Source of the DNA: Mortierella sp. BCC40632 | Taxonomy: Eukaryota > Mortierellomycota > Mortierellomycetes > Mortierellales > Mortierellaceae | Reading direction: 5' to 3' | DNA: 64,000 nt | Assembly (NCBI GenBank): GCA_011634665.1 | Contig: WAEK01000006.1 | Coordinates: 2,300,001-2,364,000 of the forward strand | In this document: piece by piece, positions 18,977 through 29,937 of the stretch | Layout of the letters: the number at the start of each line of letters is the position of its first letter | Numbering within the stretch: position 1 is the stretch's first letter | Translations under genes and position numbers: made by a program | Notes under the pieces: generated by a model | What the model was told of the DNA's origin: nothing | What the model saw: the letters and a program-made list of their open reading frames with translations, nothing else | Databases searched by the model: none

Positions 18977-21457
18977 TCAGAGCCTACCGCTCCAGAGGCC
19001 AAAGAGGCGCCAGGCCAACGGCACCACGGCCAATGAAGCGGTCAGAAGGAGGACGCCTTTGACCAACACCTTCTTGAGGGACTCCGCCTCCTCGTCGTCC
19101 TCCTTCTCCTCCTTCTCGTCCTTCTTCTTCTTCTCCTCCTCCTCGTTCTCTTCGTTCTTCTCCTCCTCCTCGTTCTTCACCTCCACGACCACCTCCTCGT
19201 GGTCGTCCTCCTGCTCGTCGTCCTGGTTCTCCTCCTCGACGACCTTCACCTCCACCTTCTCCTCTTCTTCCTCCACCTTCTCTTCCTCCTCGGTCTCCTC
19301 TTCCTCCCCCTTCTCCTTCTCGACCACGACTAGCATGGTGAGAGGCTCGCGGATGCCCATGGTGAGGGCATTCTCCGGCTCAATCAGCCGGGGACGCTTG
19401 AGGAGCGACCAGTCAATGTCGCTCTCCGAGCGCCGCTTCGCCTTGACCTCGGGCTGTTGAGAAGCCGACGAGGCAGGAGCTGGCGGGGCCTTGGTCGATG
19501 CCGGTGTTGGGACAGTTGCTGCTGGTGGGGCTGGCGGGGCAAGGACCGGGGCTGGGGTGGGCTGGGCTGCCTTTGGAGGCTGCCGCCGTGGGAGGGAGTT
19601 TCGTCTGGCCAAGGAACGGCCACCTGACGAAGTCGGATAAGGAGAGACCCGAGGACGACGACGCGTCACTCGGGTCAGGAGACTGCCACGAGAAGGCGGC
19701 ACAACCTTGACCAGAGGCTGTGCCGCGGGGCGGGGTCGCGGCGAGAGGAGGGCGCGCCGCCGAGCCAGTCGATAGGCCCGGCGAGAGCGCAAGGACGTCC
19801 CCGTTTGTCCTTTTCGACGGCCAGCCGTCTTTCGGACGTGAGAGTGGGAACGGGGACGGAGAAGGGATCGCCCGCAGTGTGGCAACACAGAAAGAGGCTG
19901 TGCAGCCCGACTGGCCAGCAGCCGAAACTGGGCGCGTCGCCGTGCCAATCGGCGAAGGCGGCAGACGCGCGACTGCGGGGCGGACCCGGCCGAGGGGAGG
20001 GGGGTGGGGGGGGGGAAGGGGATGAACATGCCCGGGATCCCAGGCATGTTCATGGGGACTGGCGGTGCCGGCACCGCCAGGGGCATACCTTGGTAGCAAG
20101 GTGCACCCGTGAGGAGAAGGGCAGGTATGCTCTGACCAGAGAGCATACCCATCTGGCAGGACTGTGCCTTTGCTCGGCGCACAGCCCGCAGGGAGGGGAA
20201 GGAGGGCAATGCCCTGAGGCCAGGGATTGCCCTTGTGAGGAGGCTGCGTCGGAAGGGGCGACGCAGCCGTGGGCAACGCGGTTGACGGCCGCGTTGAGGA
20301 GAGAAGCCCGCAGCCTGGTGGATGGCTGGGGCGGGTGCCTGGGTGGGGACAGGGAAGGGGACAGGGAATGGGACAGGGCCGGGGGCAGGGAAAGGGGCGG
20401 GCACAGGGCCAGGGAAGGGGACGAAGCCGGGGGCGGGGAAGGGTGCGGGGGTGAAGACGGGAAGGGGGATTGGGGCAGGGAAAGGGACAGGAGCTGGGGC
20501 GGGGCCAGGGAAGGGCATGGGGACGGGGACAGGACCAGGCACCGGGACGGGGACGGGGACGGGAGCAGGGAATCCCTGGGCGAACGGTGCCGCAGGGATG
20601 ACTTGGCCCGACCGTGGCCAAGAAGCGGTCGGTGGTGACCACGGTCGGGGGGAGCCCGATCCCACGGACATGGACGATGGGGATGCGGGCTGGACTTTGG
20701 GAACCTTGACTGGACCTGGCGCCCAGCGCCAGGAGGGGACGGTGGCGGAGACTCCCTGGGCGACCGGCGCCGCAGGGGTGACTTGACCTGACCGCCGCCA
20801 AAAGGCAGGGGTCAGGGAGGGGATGGTGGTGGGGACGGTGGTAGGGACGTGGACAGGGGCTGGGACGGGGATAGGGAAGGGGAAAGGAGCGGGGTGCAAG
20901 GAGGGAAGGGTGGTGGCGGGGCGCGTCTTAAAGACGGTGGCAGGAGAGAGAGGAAGAAGAGGTGGCGGGAGAGGCGCGAAGGGCTGTGGGGGAGCTGAGG
21001 GAGCGGAGAAGTGCGCCGGGGGAGAAGGAGTGGGAGAAGAGATGAAAGAGGCAGGGGAGGAGGGGGAAGGGGAGCCGCTTGGGGGAGAGACTTTTGAGGA
21101 AGTCGGCCATTGTGGGTGGGAAGGGGCTTGCGCCCTCATCCAGTTGGACGGACCAGCCGTCGGACTTGCGCGCGGTGAACCCCATGCCGGTGGTCGCGTA
21201 CGGGCGCGGGCTGCCGCGTACGGGTTTTGTTGCGACAACGACCAGGGCAGGCGCGATCGGGGGGCGCGGGGCGAGGACGGAGAGGAGGGAGAGCGGCGGG
21301 CGCGGCGGGGCCAAGGTGACGGGGAGCGAGAGGCGCGGCGCGATGGAGGGGAGGGGGCGCGATGACGCGCGCGAGGAGGTGACCAAGAGGGGGGAGAAGG
21401 ACAGGTGCGGGGGGAGCTGACGGGGGAATAATAAGAGGAGGGGGAGGCGGGGATCAT
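18977..21457 (-). CDS. Pro-rich protein with acidic, hydrophobic C-terminal tail (tentative)
   Basis: A single open frame runs 826 codons from the ATG at 21457 (GCCATGATC context) to a stop at 18977. It is Pro/Ser/Arg-rich to about residue 340, then has P-[V/F/A]-P repeats (about 290-390), an Arg-rich middle, a Glu/Asp/Lys tract (about 710-790) and a last hydrophobic helix (KGVLLLTASLAVVPLAWRLF) before a short end. That C-terminus could be a tail anchor. The first two thirds are doubtful. An overlapping minus frame (20801-19413, 462 codons) and another near 21190-21080 (TARKSDGWSVQLDEG, TMADFLKSLSPK) have at least as natural a composition. Real exons may switch frames through introns not visible to me. 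No enzyme domain was recognised. GC content is far above the neighbours. Confidence 0.4.
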   Translation of the reverse strand: MIPASPSSYYSPVSSPRTCPSPPSWSPPRARHRAPSPPSRRASRSPSPWPRRARRSPSSPSSPRAPRSRLPWSLSQQNPYAAARARTRPPAWGSPRASPTAGPSNWMRAQAPSHPQWPTSSKVSPPSGSPSPSSPASFISSPTPSPPAHFSAPSAPPQPFAPLPPPLLPLSPATVFKTRPATTLPSLHPAPFPFPIPVPAPVHVPTTVPTTIPSLTPAFWRRSGQVTPAAPVAQGVSATVPSWRWAPGPVKVPKVQPASPSSMSVGSGSPRPWSPPTASWPRSGQVIPAAPFAQGFPAPVPVPVPVPGPVPVPMPFPGPAPAPVPFPAPIPLPVFTPAPFPAPGFVPFPGPVPAPFPAPGPVPFPVPFPVPTQAPAPAIHQAAGFSPQRGRQPRCPRLRRPFRRSLLTRAIPGLRALPSFPSLRAVRRAKAQSCQMGMLSGQSIPALLLTGAPCYQGMPLAVPAPPVPMNMPGIPGMFIPFPPPTPLPSAGSAPQSRVCRLRRLARRRAQFRLLASRAAQPLSVLPHCGRSLLRPRSHSHVRKTAGRRKGQTGTSLRSRRAYRLARRRALLSPRPRPAAQPLVKVVPPSRGSLLTRVTRRRPRVSPYPTSSGGRSLARRNSLPRRQPPKAAQPTPAPVLAPPAPPAATVPTPASTKAPPAPASSASQQPEVKAKRRSESDIDWSLLKRPRLIEPENALTMGIREPLTMLVVVEKEKGEEEETEEEEKVEEEEEKVEVKVVEEENQDDEQEDDHEEVVVEVKNEEEEKNEENEEEEKKKKDEKEEKEDDEEAESLKKVLVKGVLLLTASLAVVPLAWRLFGLWSGRL
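19696..19970. repeat. GC-rich hairpins upstream of the main ladder
   Basis: Stems seen: GCGGCACA at 19696-19703 with 19719-19726; GACGGC at 19816-19821 with 19824-19829, wrapped by an outer ACGTCC at 19795-19800 with 19834-19839; and a nested pair around TCGCCG at 19937-19942 with 19950-19955, enclosed by GCGCGTC at 19932-19938 with 19964-19970. They share no sequence with one another. Confidence 0.6.
20022..20296. repeat. Ladder of eight consecutive hairpins with unrelated stems
   Basis: Eight inverted repeats follow one another in 275 bases. They are: 20022-20032/20043-20053 (11 bp); 20059-20080 (perfect 22-bp palindrome); 20087-20092/20097-20102 (6 bp); 20124-20133/20140-20149 (10 bp, 6-base loop); 20162-20167/20179-20184 (6 bp); 20204-20210/20226-20232 with an inner 20212-20216/20221-20225 (12 bp with one bulge); 20242-20251/20259-20268 (10 bp); and 20274-20281/20289-20296 (8 bp). 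Centres are about 25-45 bases apart. Stem sequences differ completely, so these are not copies of one palindrome by sequence. Confidence 0.85.
20340..20575 (-). repeat. Short GC-rich tandem repeats encoding Pro-X-Pro
   Basis: The plus strand has recurring GGGACAGGGAA/GGGGACGG-type units of about 6-12 bases. In the minus-strand frame they encode P-V-P, P-F-P and P-A-P runs. Confidence 0.7.
20607..20816. repeat. Duplicated unit, each copy carrying its own hairpin
   Basis: Two related blocks (about 20575-20650 and 20755-20820) share 'ccctgggcga', 'gccgcaggg.tgactt' and 'ccaa'. Copy one has an 11-bp stem 20607-20617/20639-20649. Copy two has a 7-bp stem 20787-20793/20810-20816. At matching positions CC[C]GACC pairs with GGTC[G]GG in one and CC[T]GACC pairs with GGTC[A]GG in the other, a paired change. 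Between them lies an 8-bp stem at 20715-20722/20726-20733 with a 3-base loop. Confidence 0.7.
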
Positions 21458-22076
21458 GGCTGTCAGGTCGGTGAAAAACAGTGAAAAAAAAAGAGGGTGG
21501 TAGTGGTGGTAGTGGTGGTAGTAGGGGGGACGAGGATGACAAAGCCAGGCGAGGAGAAAGGAAGGAAAGAGAGGAAAAGGTTCTTTGCGCGCACTGAGCA
21601 CATAATGTAAACACAAAGAAACAACCCCGGTGAGACCTCGGCGAAGGTCTGTGCAGGGGAGAACGTTGCCATCGCATTTGCTACACAAGGAGCGTCCATC
21701 TAATGCATGCAATGCACACATTTCGTATGTACATGGTGGCACATCTAAGCATCCTCATGCTCCTCAGGTTCGAGTAAAAAACCTTTGCTTCTTCTGGCCT
21801 ATTAACTTGTGGTTTCTGGTCAAGCTGTGATTGAAGAAACAGGTCGCAGCGGTCAGGAACGCGTCCTGATGGCCACGCGAAAGAAGAGTCCAGTCGAGAC
21901 ACCCGTCCAATGACACAGGCGACAGAGACTCGGTTGTTTGATCACTCTCTGGAGCTGGCTGGCTAGTCAGTTAGTGTCGAATAGGTATGCAGGAGAGACC
22001 AGCAGTTGCTTTGTCTAAACTGTCTATCAACAAGTCCTTTGTTCGCTCATTTTTCTATTTTTTTTTCTATGGTGGG

Positions 22077-22110
<34 letters not shown>

Positions 22111-22130
22111 GTGCTGCATGGGGCTCTACT
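21458..22130. other. Spacer between the GC island and the C2 pseudogene
   Basis: This probably holds the promoter of the minus-strand Pro-rich frame. A poly-A run of about 28 bases lies near 22079-22108. No gene was recognised. Confidence 0.5.
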
Positions 22131-23106
22131 AGCACGCTCTTGGACCAACTCAAGGATACCAAGGTCGTCAAGGACATTTTTGATTTCGGGGATATAGCAA
22201 ATGTTGCCACACCTTACCGACACAGCTCGTCTATTGCAGCACTCAAGATCAGAGTCATTGCCACAAGGGACTTGCCCGTCATGGACAAGGCCTCCAACTT
22301 GACTGGTGCCTCTGTCAATGTCAAGTTTACTGACTTTGTAGTCAAGCGCTCTTCTAACTGCCGCAAGACTTTCTAATCCGACATGAAAAGAGGTTAATAT
22401 CCTCTGGTTCATGGATGCAGCCTTCGTGACTAGACTCAGCATGCACCTTCCTAGTCGTAATAGACTGAGACGAGGCCTCTCAGTCTCTTTTTTCTTCCTT
22501 GATAGGATTCCCGATTCAAAGTGACCGAAGAAGCCGATCTGCAGAAAGAGTCATTGGAGCTCAAAGTGCTGAGCTATGATACTCTCGCCACCAACGACTG
22601 TTAGTTCTGTTATTATCAACCCCAACCCACTCTTACCTATCAAACCGCCATGACAAACTACGGGAGGATTCCCAATCTATGATATGACACAAGGAGTTCG
22701 AGGAGAGGTCAACAGGCAAGTTAAACCTCGTTTTTTTTTTTTTTTTTTTTTGGTGGCAAAGTCAGCCTATTCAAGGATTCCTCCGCAGGTACCATGTTCT
22801 TTCCCACTTCTTCCTTGCTAGCCAACTACCAGATCGTCGCTATACACGCCTCTGTCGATGCTGTCGTCAACGAGGATGGACCAGAGTACCATAGGGTCGT
22901 TAGCTTTCGTACACAGCGCTCATCAAACGAAGCTCGACAACGATGCCTTTCTTGACTCTCTGGTCACTTGAGGCGACCACTTGGAAAGGAGACGCTGGAT
23001 ATGGGCGACAACGCCGTGCTAGGATATCAGCAATGTTTTGAACTCGAGAGTAAGGAACACAACATCACCACAAGAGCCGTCGGTTCAGCTGTCAAGATCG
23101 CCATGG
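22131..23106 (+). pseudogene. Decayed C2-domain gene (C2CD5-like)
   Basis: Blocks in order match C2CD5-type proteins. IAALKIRVIATRDLPVMDKAS and NLTGASVNVKF form the first C2 strands. TEEADLQKESLELKVLSYDT and LATND form the later C2 strands. FPIYDMTQGVRGEVN follows, then FFPTSSLLANYQIVAIHASV with VNEDGPEYH, then a run ending SSNEARQR, and finally MGDNAVLGYQQCFELE and AVGSAVKIAM. Between blocks, pieces conserved in intact family members are missing. There are also stops and frameshifts, for example the frame closes after NCRKTF and shifts near 22945. There is no sign of the long C-terminal half. C2CD5 proteins are calcium/phospholipid-binding factors of membrane traffic in animals. This copy should not make the normal protein. 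A heavily intron-broken gene is less likely because conserved residues are absent. Confidence 0.65.
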
Positions 23107-23592
23107 TGACCAGCTCAACCCAAGTCACACTTGGCAGACAAACCACAAATAAGTCACGAGGAATGGACTCCATACTGAGGAAATCTTCTAGAGCCGGACC
23201 AGCTCGCTAACCATCCCTTCAATGCAAGCACACCTATCGATACAGCATCGCATGGACTCCATCCAAGCATCCAAGCATTAATCGATACTTAGAGGAGGAA
23301 ACAGATTTTTTTACTGGCATCCCCATCCCCCCTCCCTTTTGGTATCGTAATTGATTAGCCCATCATGGAGAAAAGTAACTAGAGTTCTCTGCCGTATTTA
23401 TCACAAACTATCCATGCTTTGATACTGCATGTCTTTTTTATTTTACTTTATTTTTTTAAATGGCTCCTTGCACTTTTTGGGACACGTCCTCTATTGCTCG
23501 TGAGCCTATATCGAGAGAAAGACGGGGAGAGTAGAGAGTGGAATGGAAAGGAGGGGGGTTTGACTCTCGGTCCGAGTTGAGGTCCTTCTACT
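23107..23592. other. Convergent 3' spacer
   Basis: This lies between the plus-strand C2 pseudogene and the 3' end of GDB1. It contains T-rich runs (about 23434-23458) and no recognised gene. Confidence 0.5.
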
Positions 23593-26500
23593 TTATAGCT
23601 TTCCATCCCGGCGGAGAGTATCAATATCATACAACAAATCCAAGAGTGTTGATGATGACCAAGCCTGGGACTGACAAGCATCCACACAAATGGCACCGTC
23701 CAAGTTCGTCAACTCGGCCAATCCTGCCCAGGGACTAGTCTCCAGCTGAGCCTTGTGTGGCAACATCATACGGTGGAGCTCAAAGACAGCCTCCTTGGCC
23801 TAAAATGACAATAAAAAAACCAGAAAAGATCAATCAATTAGTCAAGACGAGCACTTTTGAAGGGACTAGAGGAAGTAGAGTGGACAAAAAAAAAGATTTT
23901 TCCTTAGCGTAAAAAATACACTTACCGCGTTTGGCTCACACTGCAACTTGAAGAAGAGGTAAGCGCGGAAGAAATATCCCGTGCACCACAGCCACTCCTA
24001 GGAATCACGGATAATTAGAAGAAGAAAAGTGTGAGTGTTCCTGAGAATACCTTGTTTTTCCGACGGACCAATCACAAGGAAACACTAGTCGCTAGTAAGT
24101 AGGCGAAGGGAAAACCATCTTACCGGACCCTGATGGTAGTTCCATCCTTTCGCCACTGTTCTGTCGTCAGAGTCGTTCTGGTTGTCATAGTTGGGTCGAT
24201 AAGCCCAATCCATTGGGTCGAGCGTGCGCATTCCTACACAGTGCGGACAAAATCCAAACACGTTCTGGTTACTCACAGCATTTCTCCTTCAGCAAACAGA
24301 TAAATAAAACGAAAGAGAGGGCCGGCGTGATTGACTTACCGAGAGGACCCAACAAAACCTCCTTTGCAAGGTTCAAGGCACCGAGAGCATGCTCCTTGTC
24401 AAACAACTCTGGAGCCACACACATGGCCACCGGGAAGTTGGGACGCAGCTGATAGTCAGCAAATGGAGTAATGGAGCCATAGCTATCCTTGTACATGCCA
24501 CGACGGCCCACCAGCTCCGAACGGATCACATATTGACCATCCTGCTCAGCATCTTTGGGGATATAGAAGCACCTTTCAAAATTAGCTTGAATCAACGCAT
24601 CCCAATCGACAATCGAAAGAGAGCGTGCAGGACGCTTGATACCCTTGAAACGGGTCTCGCCAATCTCAATGGTCGAAAGTCGGAACTTGTTGCGCTTGTG
24701 GAGATCAATCACCCATCGCAGAGATGACTTGAGCAAGCCAGTGATCTCTACATCGGCACCGTCTCGAGGCGTTGCTGGGACACCCTTAGTGCCAGCCTTG
24801 GCGCTCTCGCCCATCTTGTCCATCCAGGTTCCACAGTTGTGAACGCTTCCACCAGTGACAAAACCTGTCTCAAAGTCAAGGTCCACATCGACATTAAATC
24901 CCTTGTCTGACATTTGCTCGTCCAGTTGTGGTCCTGCGTTCCACTCTCGGTAGTGGATTCCATTCGCATGGGCTTCAAGAATCTCGATCAAAATGTCCTC
25001 CAGCGTGACCGTCGTCGAATAGGCCTCAGGGCTCGTATGTGGTACAAACGTCTGGCCATCGGGGAATCGACGAGGGAAGGAATCCTTGAGAATGTCCTCA
25101 CCATTAGGGACGATCGTGCAATAGTCTTGGACTGACTGGAAGAACCACCACACTGAATCCCTCGAGTTATATCTGGGGAACCTAAGACTGTCCAAAAGAT
25201 TGGGGATCATTCCGTGCTTCAAACTACTAGCGAACGCAAGGATGTGCTCCTTGGCAGCCTGGTATTGTCCAGTGACCAAAAGAATACCTCGGAGACTGAT
25301 GAAAACATCTCGGCCCCAAGTTCTCATGTGTCGATACGTAAAGTGGGGTAGACCAGCTGCAAGGCATGGTATTTTCTCGGTGGGATGAAGACTGGCCGAA
25401 TCCACAAAGCTGTAGACCTGCATGGCGGTCAAGCTCAGAGATCGCGTAAAGTAGTCGCCCTGCTGGATCAGAGGGGTCATCAAAGAGTAGGCACGGGAGC
25501 GTGCCGCTTCGTAGGCAGTCATCACAACTAGTGCAAAGTATCTTGGAACGAGATAGTTGGGAAGCGTCTTGATGGCAGCCACTCGGCTCACATACCACTC
25601 GTGCAGAGGAGCCAAAGCTGGGAAGTGAACGAGGTGCCTAAAAAGAAAAGAGTTGAAGAGAGCGAGAAGGAGAATTTGGCCTTTAGTATTCGTCCCGAGC
25701 ATATTGGATATTAAGAAGAGATGTACAGAAAGGTTGACCGACATAATAACTGACCTTTGGATGCGATCGCAAATGTAATCCAAAGCCCACAAACCTTCAC
25801 GAAGGTGAGCACAGAATGGATGACCAAGGTCATTGTTGTCGACAATTGGCTTGAGTACAGAGATGAATCCCTCCAGTCCACAATACACCAGTCTTCCGTG
25901 GTTGGGGATATTGTAAACACCATTGCCAGCTAGTCGGGTTCAGAAGGAAACAGGTACAATAGTAGTCAGAAAGGACCGCTCTAAACCTCTTTTTAACAAC
26001 AACAAATAATCCGAGCATTGAACGCTTACGAGTGAGATCCTGTTCCTCGCCGTCACATCGGTAAAGAGCAATGTTCAACTCCATCCATCCGAGCTTCTTA
26101 AACACATCCTCTGGAATTGTCTTGACCAACTGTTCAATATTCGTTGGCACGCTCGTCTCCACCACAGTCTCCAACAGAATAATACTGCCCCCAGGGAACT
26201 TTTCTGGAATCTCCACCTGCGTGAAATGTCCTTGCCCATCCGAGTGCTTGGAAATCTTAGGTTCTTGCAGTTGCACGACCTTGCCTGGTAGTCCCTCCAA
26301 ATAGCGGTCGCTATGAGGTGCCGTGCGCGATGTGATTTCCAGTCCCACAGACAAAATCGTCTTGGCAGAAGTGCCACGCAGCTTGATGGGCATGATATCT
26401 CCTCGCTTTGGATTGTCATAGAAGGACGTATGCGCAATCAAGATATAACCCTTGAGAGTGGTGGGCTGCTGTCGGTGAACAATAATGTACTAGTAACCAG

Positions 26501-29500
26501 ATTCCCAGTGTAATGAAAACATGAGGTCAGCTCGATTCTTTTTCTTCCTCTCCCTTTCAATTTAACCAGAAGCCCAGATCAGAGAGGGCTCGGGGAGACT
26601 TTTTTTTTCTGCTTACCTCATTCTCATGATGGACATGAGCTTCCTCAAAACCCTGAAGCGCAAGATCAATATGGAGTTTGTTCAATTGAGCCTTAACACT
26701 GCAAATTCCAACACTCATTGGGTCGCTGTACGTTGCGTAGTGTCGCTTCTCGGAGACGAGGTTCAAAAGATGCGGGTAGAGTTCGTCATATCCCTTGACC
26801 GAGCCGATGGCACATGAAGTCATACAGACAAGTGCTCCATTCGGCAATGCATCCTAGAGAAAAGATAGTACATTTCAGAAAGTGTGAGAGATAGAGGTTC
26901 GCTTCCCTGGTTAACAGATCATCGTGCAGTGATGTCAGAAGAGTGTGGAGGAGGAAAGAAGAGACGAACCTCTGCACGGCGTTTCTGGTGCGGACTCTCG
27001 TTGTCGTGAGTGCAGTCCATGAAGAGAGCATGTGGATGGGATCCAGAAAGAGGGATGACACGACTAGGAACAGATTTTCCATCGGGTCGCTTCCATGGCA
27101 CATCTTCTTTTAATGCCCCGCGATCCATACCACCTAGATACATCAAGGAGTCAACCAAAATAAAATATATAAAAAAAGGTGATGCCAAGGTCAAAGACTG
27201 GTAATATTCGGAGAATCCAATATCAGATATCAATCCAGAAAAATACACATACCAACAGGTTTCACTCCATGACGATGAATAAGACGGCTAAGTTCGCGCG
27301 GCTCCCAAGCCTGCATGGCTTCTCTGATAAGCGAGTTGATTCCTAAGCGGCTAACAAAGCGAACATCCATCTCTTCTGATCCTGTAAACAGTTCTGCGAC
27401 GACATAGAGATTTGGACGGACAGAGCGTGCAATATCCAGCAGATACTGCGCGAGATGAAGAGGAGTCGAGTGGCAGTTGTCGATTCTGAAGCCATGAAAG
27501 AGTCGTGCTGACTGGATGGTATACTCCTTCATACGCTCCCAAAGCCATGGTACATCATCCTATCAAGCGAGTCCATGAAGCGAGCAATTCTTTAGTCATT
27601 GATAGCTTCTTTCCTCCTCACCTTAGCCCTTTTGAAACCGAATAATGCGTCAGCAAAAAAGATATTTTTTGACATACGGGACCGCTTCCATAACGAAGCT
27701 TCACACAATCGCCCCAAATGATGACTTCACGTCTGAGATAAGCGCTGCTACCCTTTCCAGCAAAGTCGTTCAAGGGGTCTGCGTTCCAGATCCATCCGTT
27801 GTTGACTAGACCAAGCGATCCCTTGGGGTGTAGAGCTGTACGCTCATTCTGAGGAAGTCGAGTAAAATAGGTCTCCACGAGAGGGTTTCTAATCATAGCC
27901 AAATAAAAAATATAATAAAAGTGTGAAAAATCGATATGACCTTCTCTACATCACGACCACTTTTTGAGAATCCAACAGGTGAACCTCTCCCCTCTCTCTC
28001 TTATACACTTACTCTTCAGTGACGGGTCCAAGCTTTGGGCCATGCTCATCCAGACGAATATACTTGACGCGACTCTCGACGTTGGTGAGAATGGTCTCGA
28101 CATCCCTGTCATAGGCCTTGTAGGACTCGAGATTGACTTCGTTCAAGACAATCTTGTACTCATCAACGACTGTCTCCAACTTGAAAGTCGCAGGCTTGGA
28201 AAGGTCGACACCAAGCAAGGCAGCCATAAAGGACAAGGCCACTTTGACATCAATCTTTTTGTTGAACCGATCTCCAAAGCTATCTGCTCCATGCAATCCA
28301 GCTTGGGCCAGAGTCGCCGCCCTCTCCTTGAGATCCAATTTTTTGACCAAAGCCGGGTCAAACAGACTAGCATCATAGGCAGTGCCGGCCTTGACCTCGG
28401 TTTCGAATTGAGCCAGAGAGGTCTTCACATCAACCACATAAAACTCCCACAATCGGATATCAGCAAACACTGTTTTCTTTAGCTCGACCATGATGGCCTT
28501 GAGCTCTTGCTCAGTTTTGATGTCCGAAGGGAAAGGCGATGCCGGGTCAGCAAGCTTTGCGGAAAACTTTAGCAGCGCGGTATCGAGCTCAAACGCGGAA
28601 ATCAGGTGAGGTGAGTTATGAAGGTTATACCCTGATATGCAGAGAAGAAAAAAAGAACGAGATAGATAAGCATAAAAAGCAAAGATACGAGTGACATGAT
28701 GCCCCACAAAAGATTTGCCCAGGTGGGGAGAAAGGGGGAAACAAAAGATAACGATTTGTCTACCTGCTTCGGGATGGTCCCAGAGCCATGTCGAGTTGCA
28801 AGCAGTGTGGTTCCAGACTATGTCCGTCAAGGAGAGCGCGCCGTACTCAGTCTCGATCTCGTCAATCTTTTTCTTGATAATAGCTCTCTGCTCCTCTTCT
28901 CCCTTCTTGAGATCGGCTTCTTCAAAGAGATGAGGGTCAAACTTCAACTGGTCGAAAATCGAGTACGGAGAGTTCGAGATGCCTCTGTACTGCAATGGGA
29001 CAAAATGAATCATGTTGTAGCCACTCTTGGAGATGGTTTCCAGGTACGGCTTCCACTCTGTGAGCTTGCCCATCCACTTGGGTACCACGGATTCGATCAC
29101 CAGGGCTTCCAGAGGCAGCGAGACATTCTTGCCTCCGGACTTTAAGGACAGCTGAGGATCGACGACAAAATAGCCAGTCTTGGACCTGTTCCAGACCACC
29201 GTACCTTGATCCAGGAAGGGCGAATGCTCGACATAGTACTCGTACGCTCCAGCTTTTGTAATGACCAGATCGCATTCTGGCTCAATTCCAGCAAAGCTAT
29301 GGGATTCATAGACAAGACATAACCGATGCATATTAGATACTGGCTGATCCTCCACTCTGTGCGTCCATAAACTCTATCTTTTTTGCACCGAGTAAAACGC
29401 TGTGTTGGACAGGGCCATTTGCTCACACTCCGTTCAGTCGGAGAGCATCAAGGTTCCTTACGGGTGCTGATAAAACTCGCTGCGCTTGAAGGGTTTTCTG

Positions 29501-29937
29501 TATCGGCGAGATCGGGAAGAGAGAAAGAGAGAGAGAGAGAAAGATAATGAGGATCTCAATTATGGTGTTCCGGATATGAACTCGGTCACTTTCACCTGTG
29601 TCTCTTTGACATTGATCCAAACAACAGGTCGCTGATCTTACCCTTCAGGCGGATAGTTGGTCCATACAACACCCTGATTCGAGGCCAATGATCCAGCAAT
29701 CACCTTGAAGCGAAGGATATAAGGGCTGTCTGGTGGAGGGAGTCGATAAAACTATTTTTCTCAGAAAAGAACGAGTTGCCTGTGGTAAGCGTGGGAACAA
29801 GAGCGATAAAAAAAAAAAAAAAAAAAAAAAAAGGACGACACAACTTCCTGTTGTTTGCTTACAGAACATGACTCTGCAGGCGAGCCGTCGTCATCGAGTC
29901 CGATTCGATAGACGATGATGGACTCTTTCTTGTCCAT
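23593..29937 (-). CDS. GDB1: Glycogen debranching enzyme (AGL/Gdb1)
   Basis: One bifunctional cytosolic enzyme moves maltotriosyl units (4-alpha-glucanotransferase) and then hydrolyses the remaining 1,6-linked glucose. Fifteen exons join in frame: 29937-29863, 29751-29642, 29497-29462, 29296-28764, 28631-28013, 27888-27678, 27559-27253, 27133-26970, 26853-26617, 26489-26030, 25929-25755, 25637-24340, 24233-24124, 23997-23926 and 23799-23593. The product is 1537 aa, the usual family size. The GH13-like transferase half shows [11 protein letters not shown] (nucleophile D555), [11 protein letters not shown] (E584) and [10 protein letters not shown] (D674). The C-terminal amylo-1,6-glucosidase half shows [13 protein letters not shown] (about 1082-1094), [14 protein letters not shown] and NYHQGPEWLW. 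The order of both domains is canonical. The ATG at 29937 ([12 protein letters not shown]) is the first that leads into conserved sequence; a short extra 5' exon cannot be excluded. Confidence 0.97.

Noticed and set aside
28696..29145. Plus-strand 149-codon frame inside GDB1
   Set aside because: It is antisense to a well-supported exon carrying conserved debranching-enzyme sequence.
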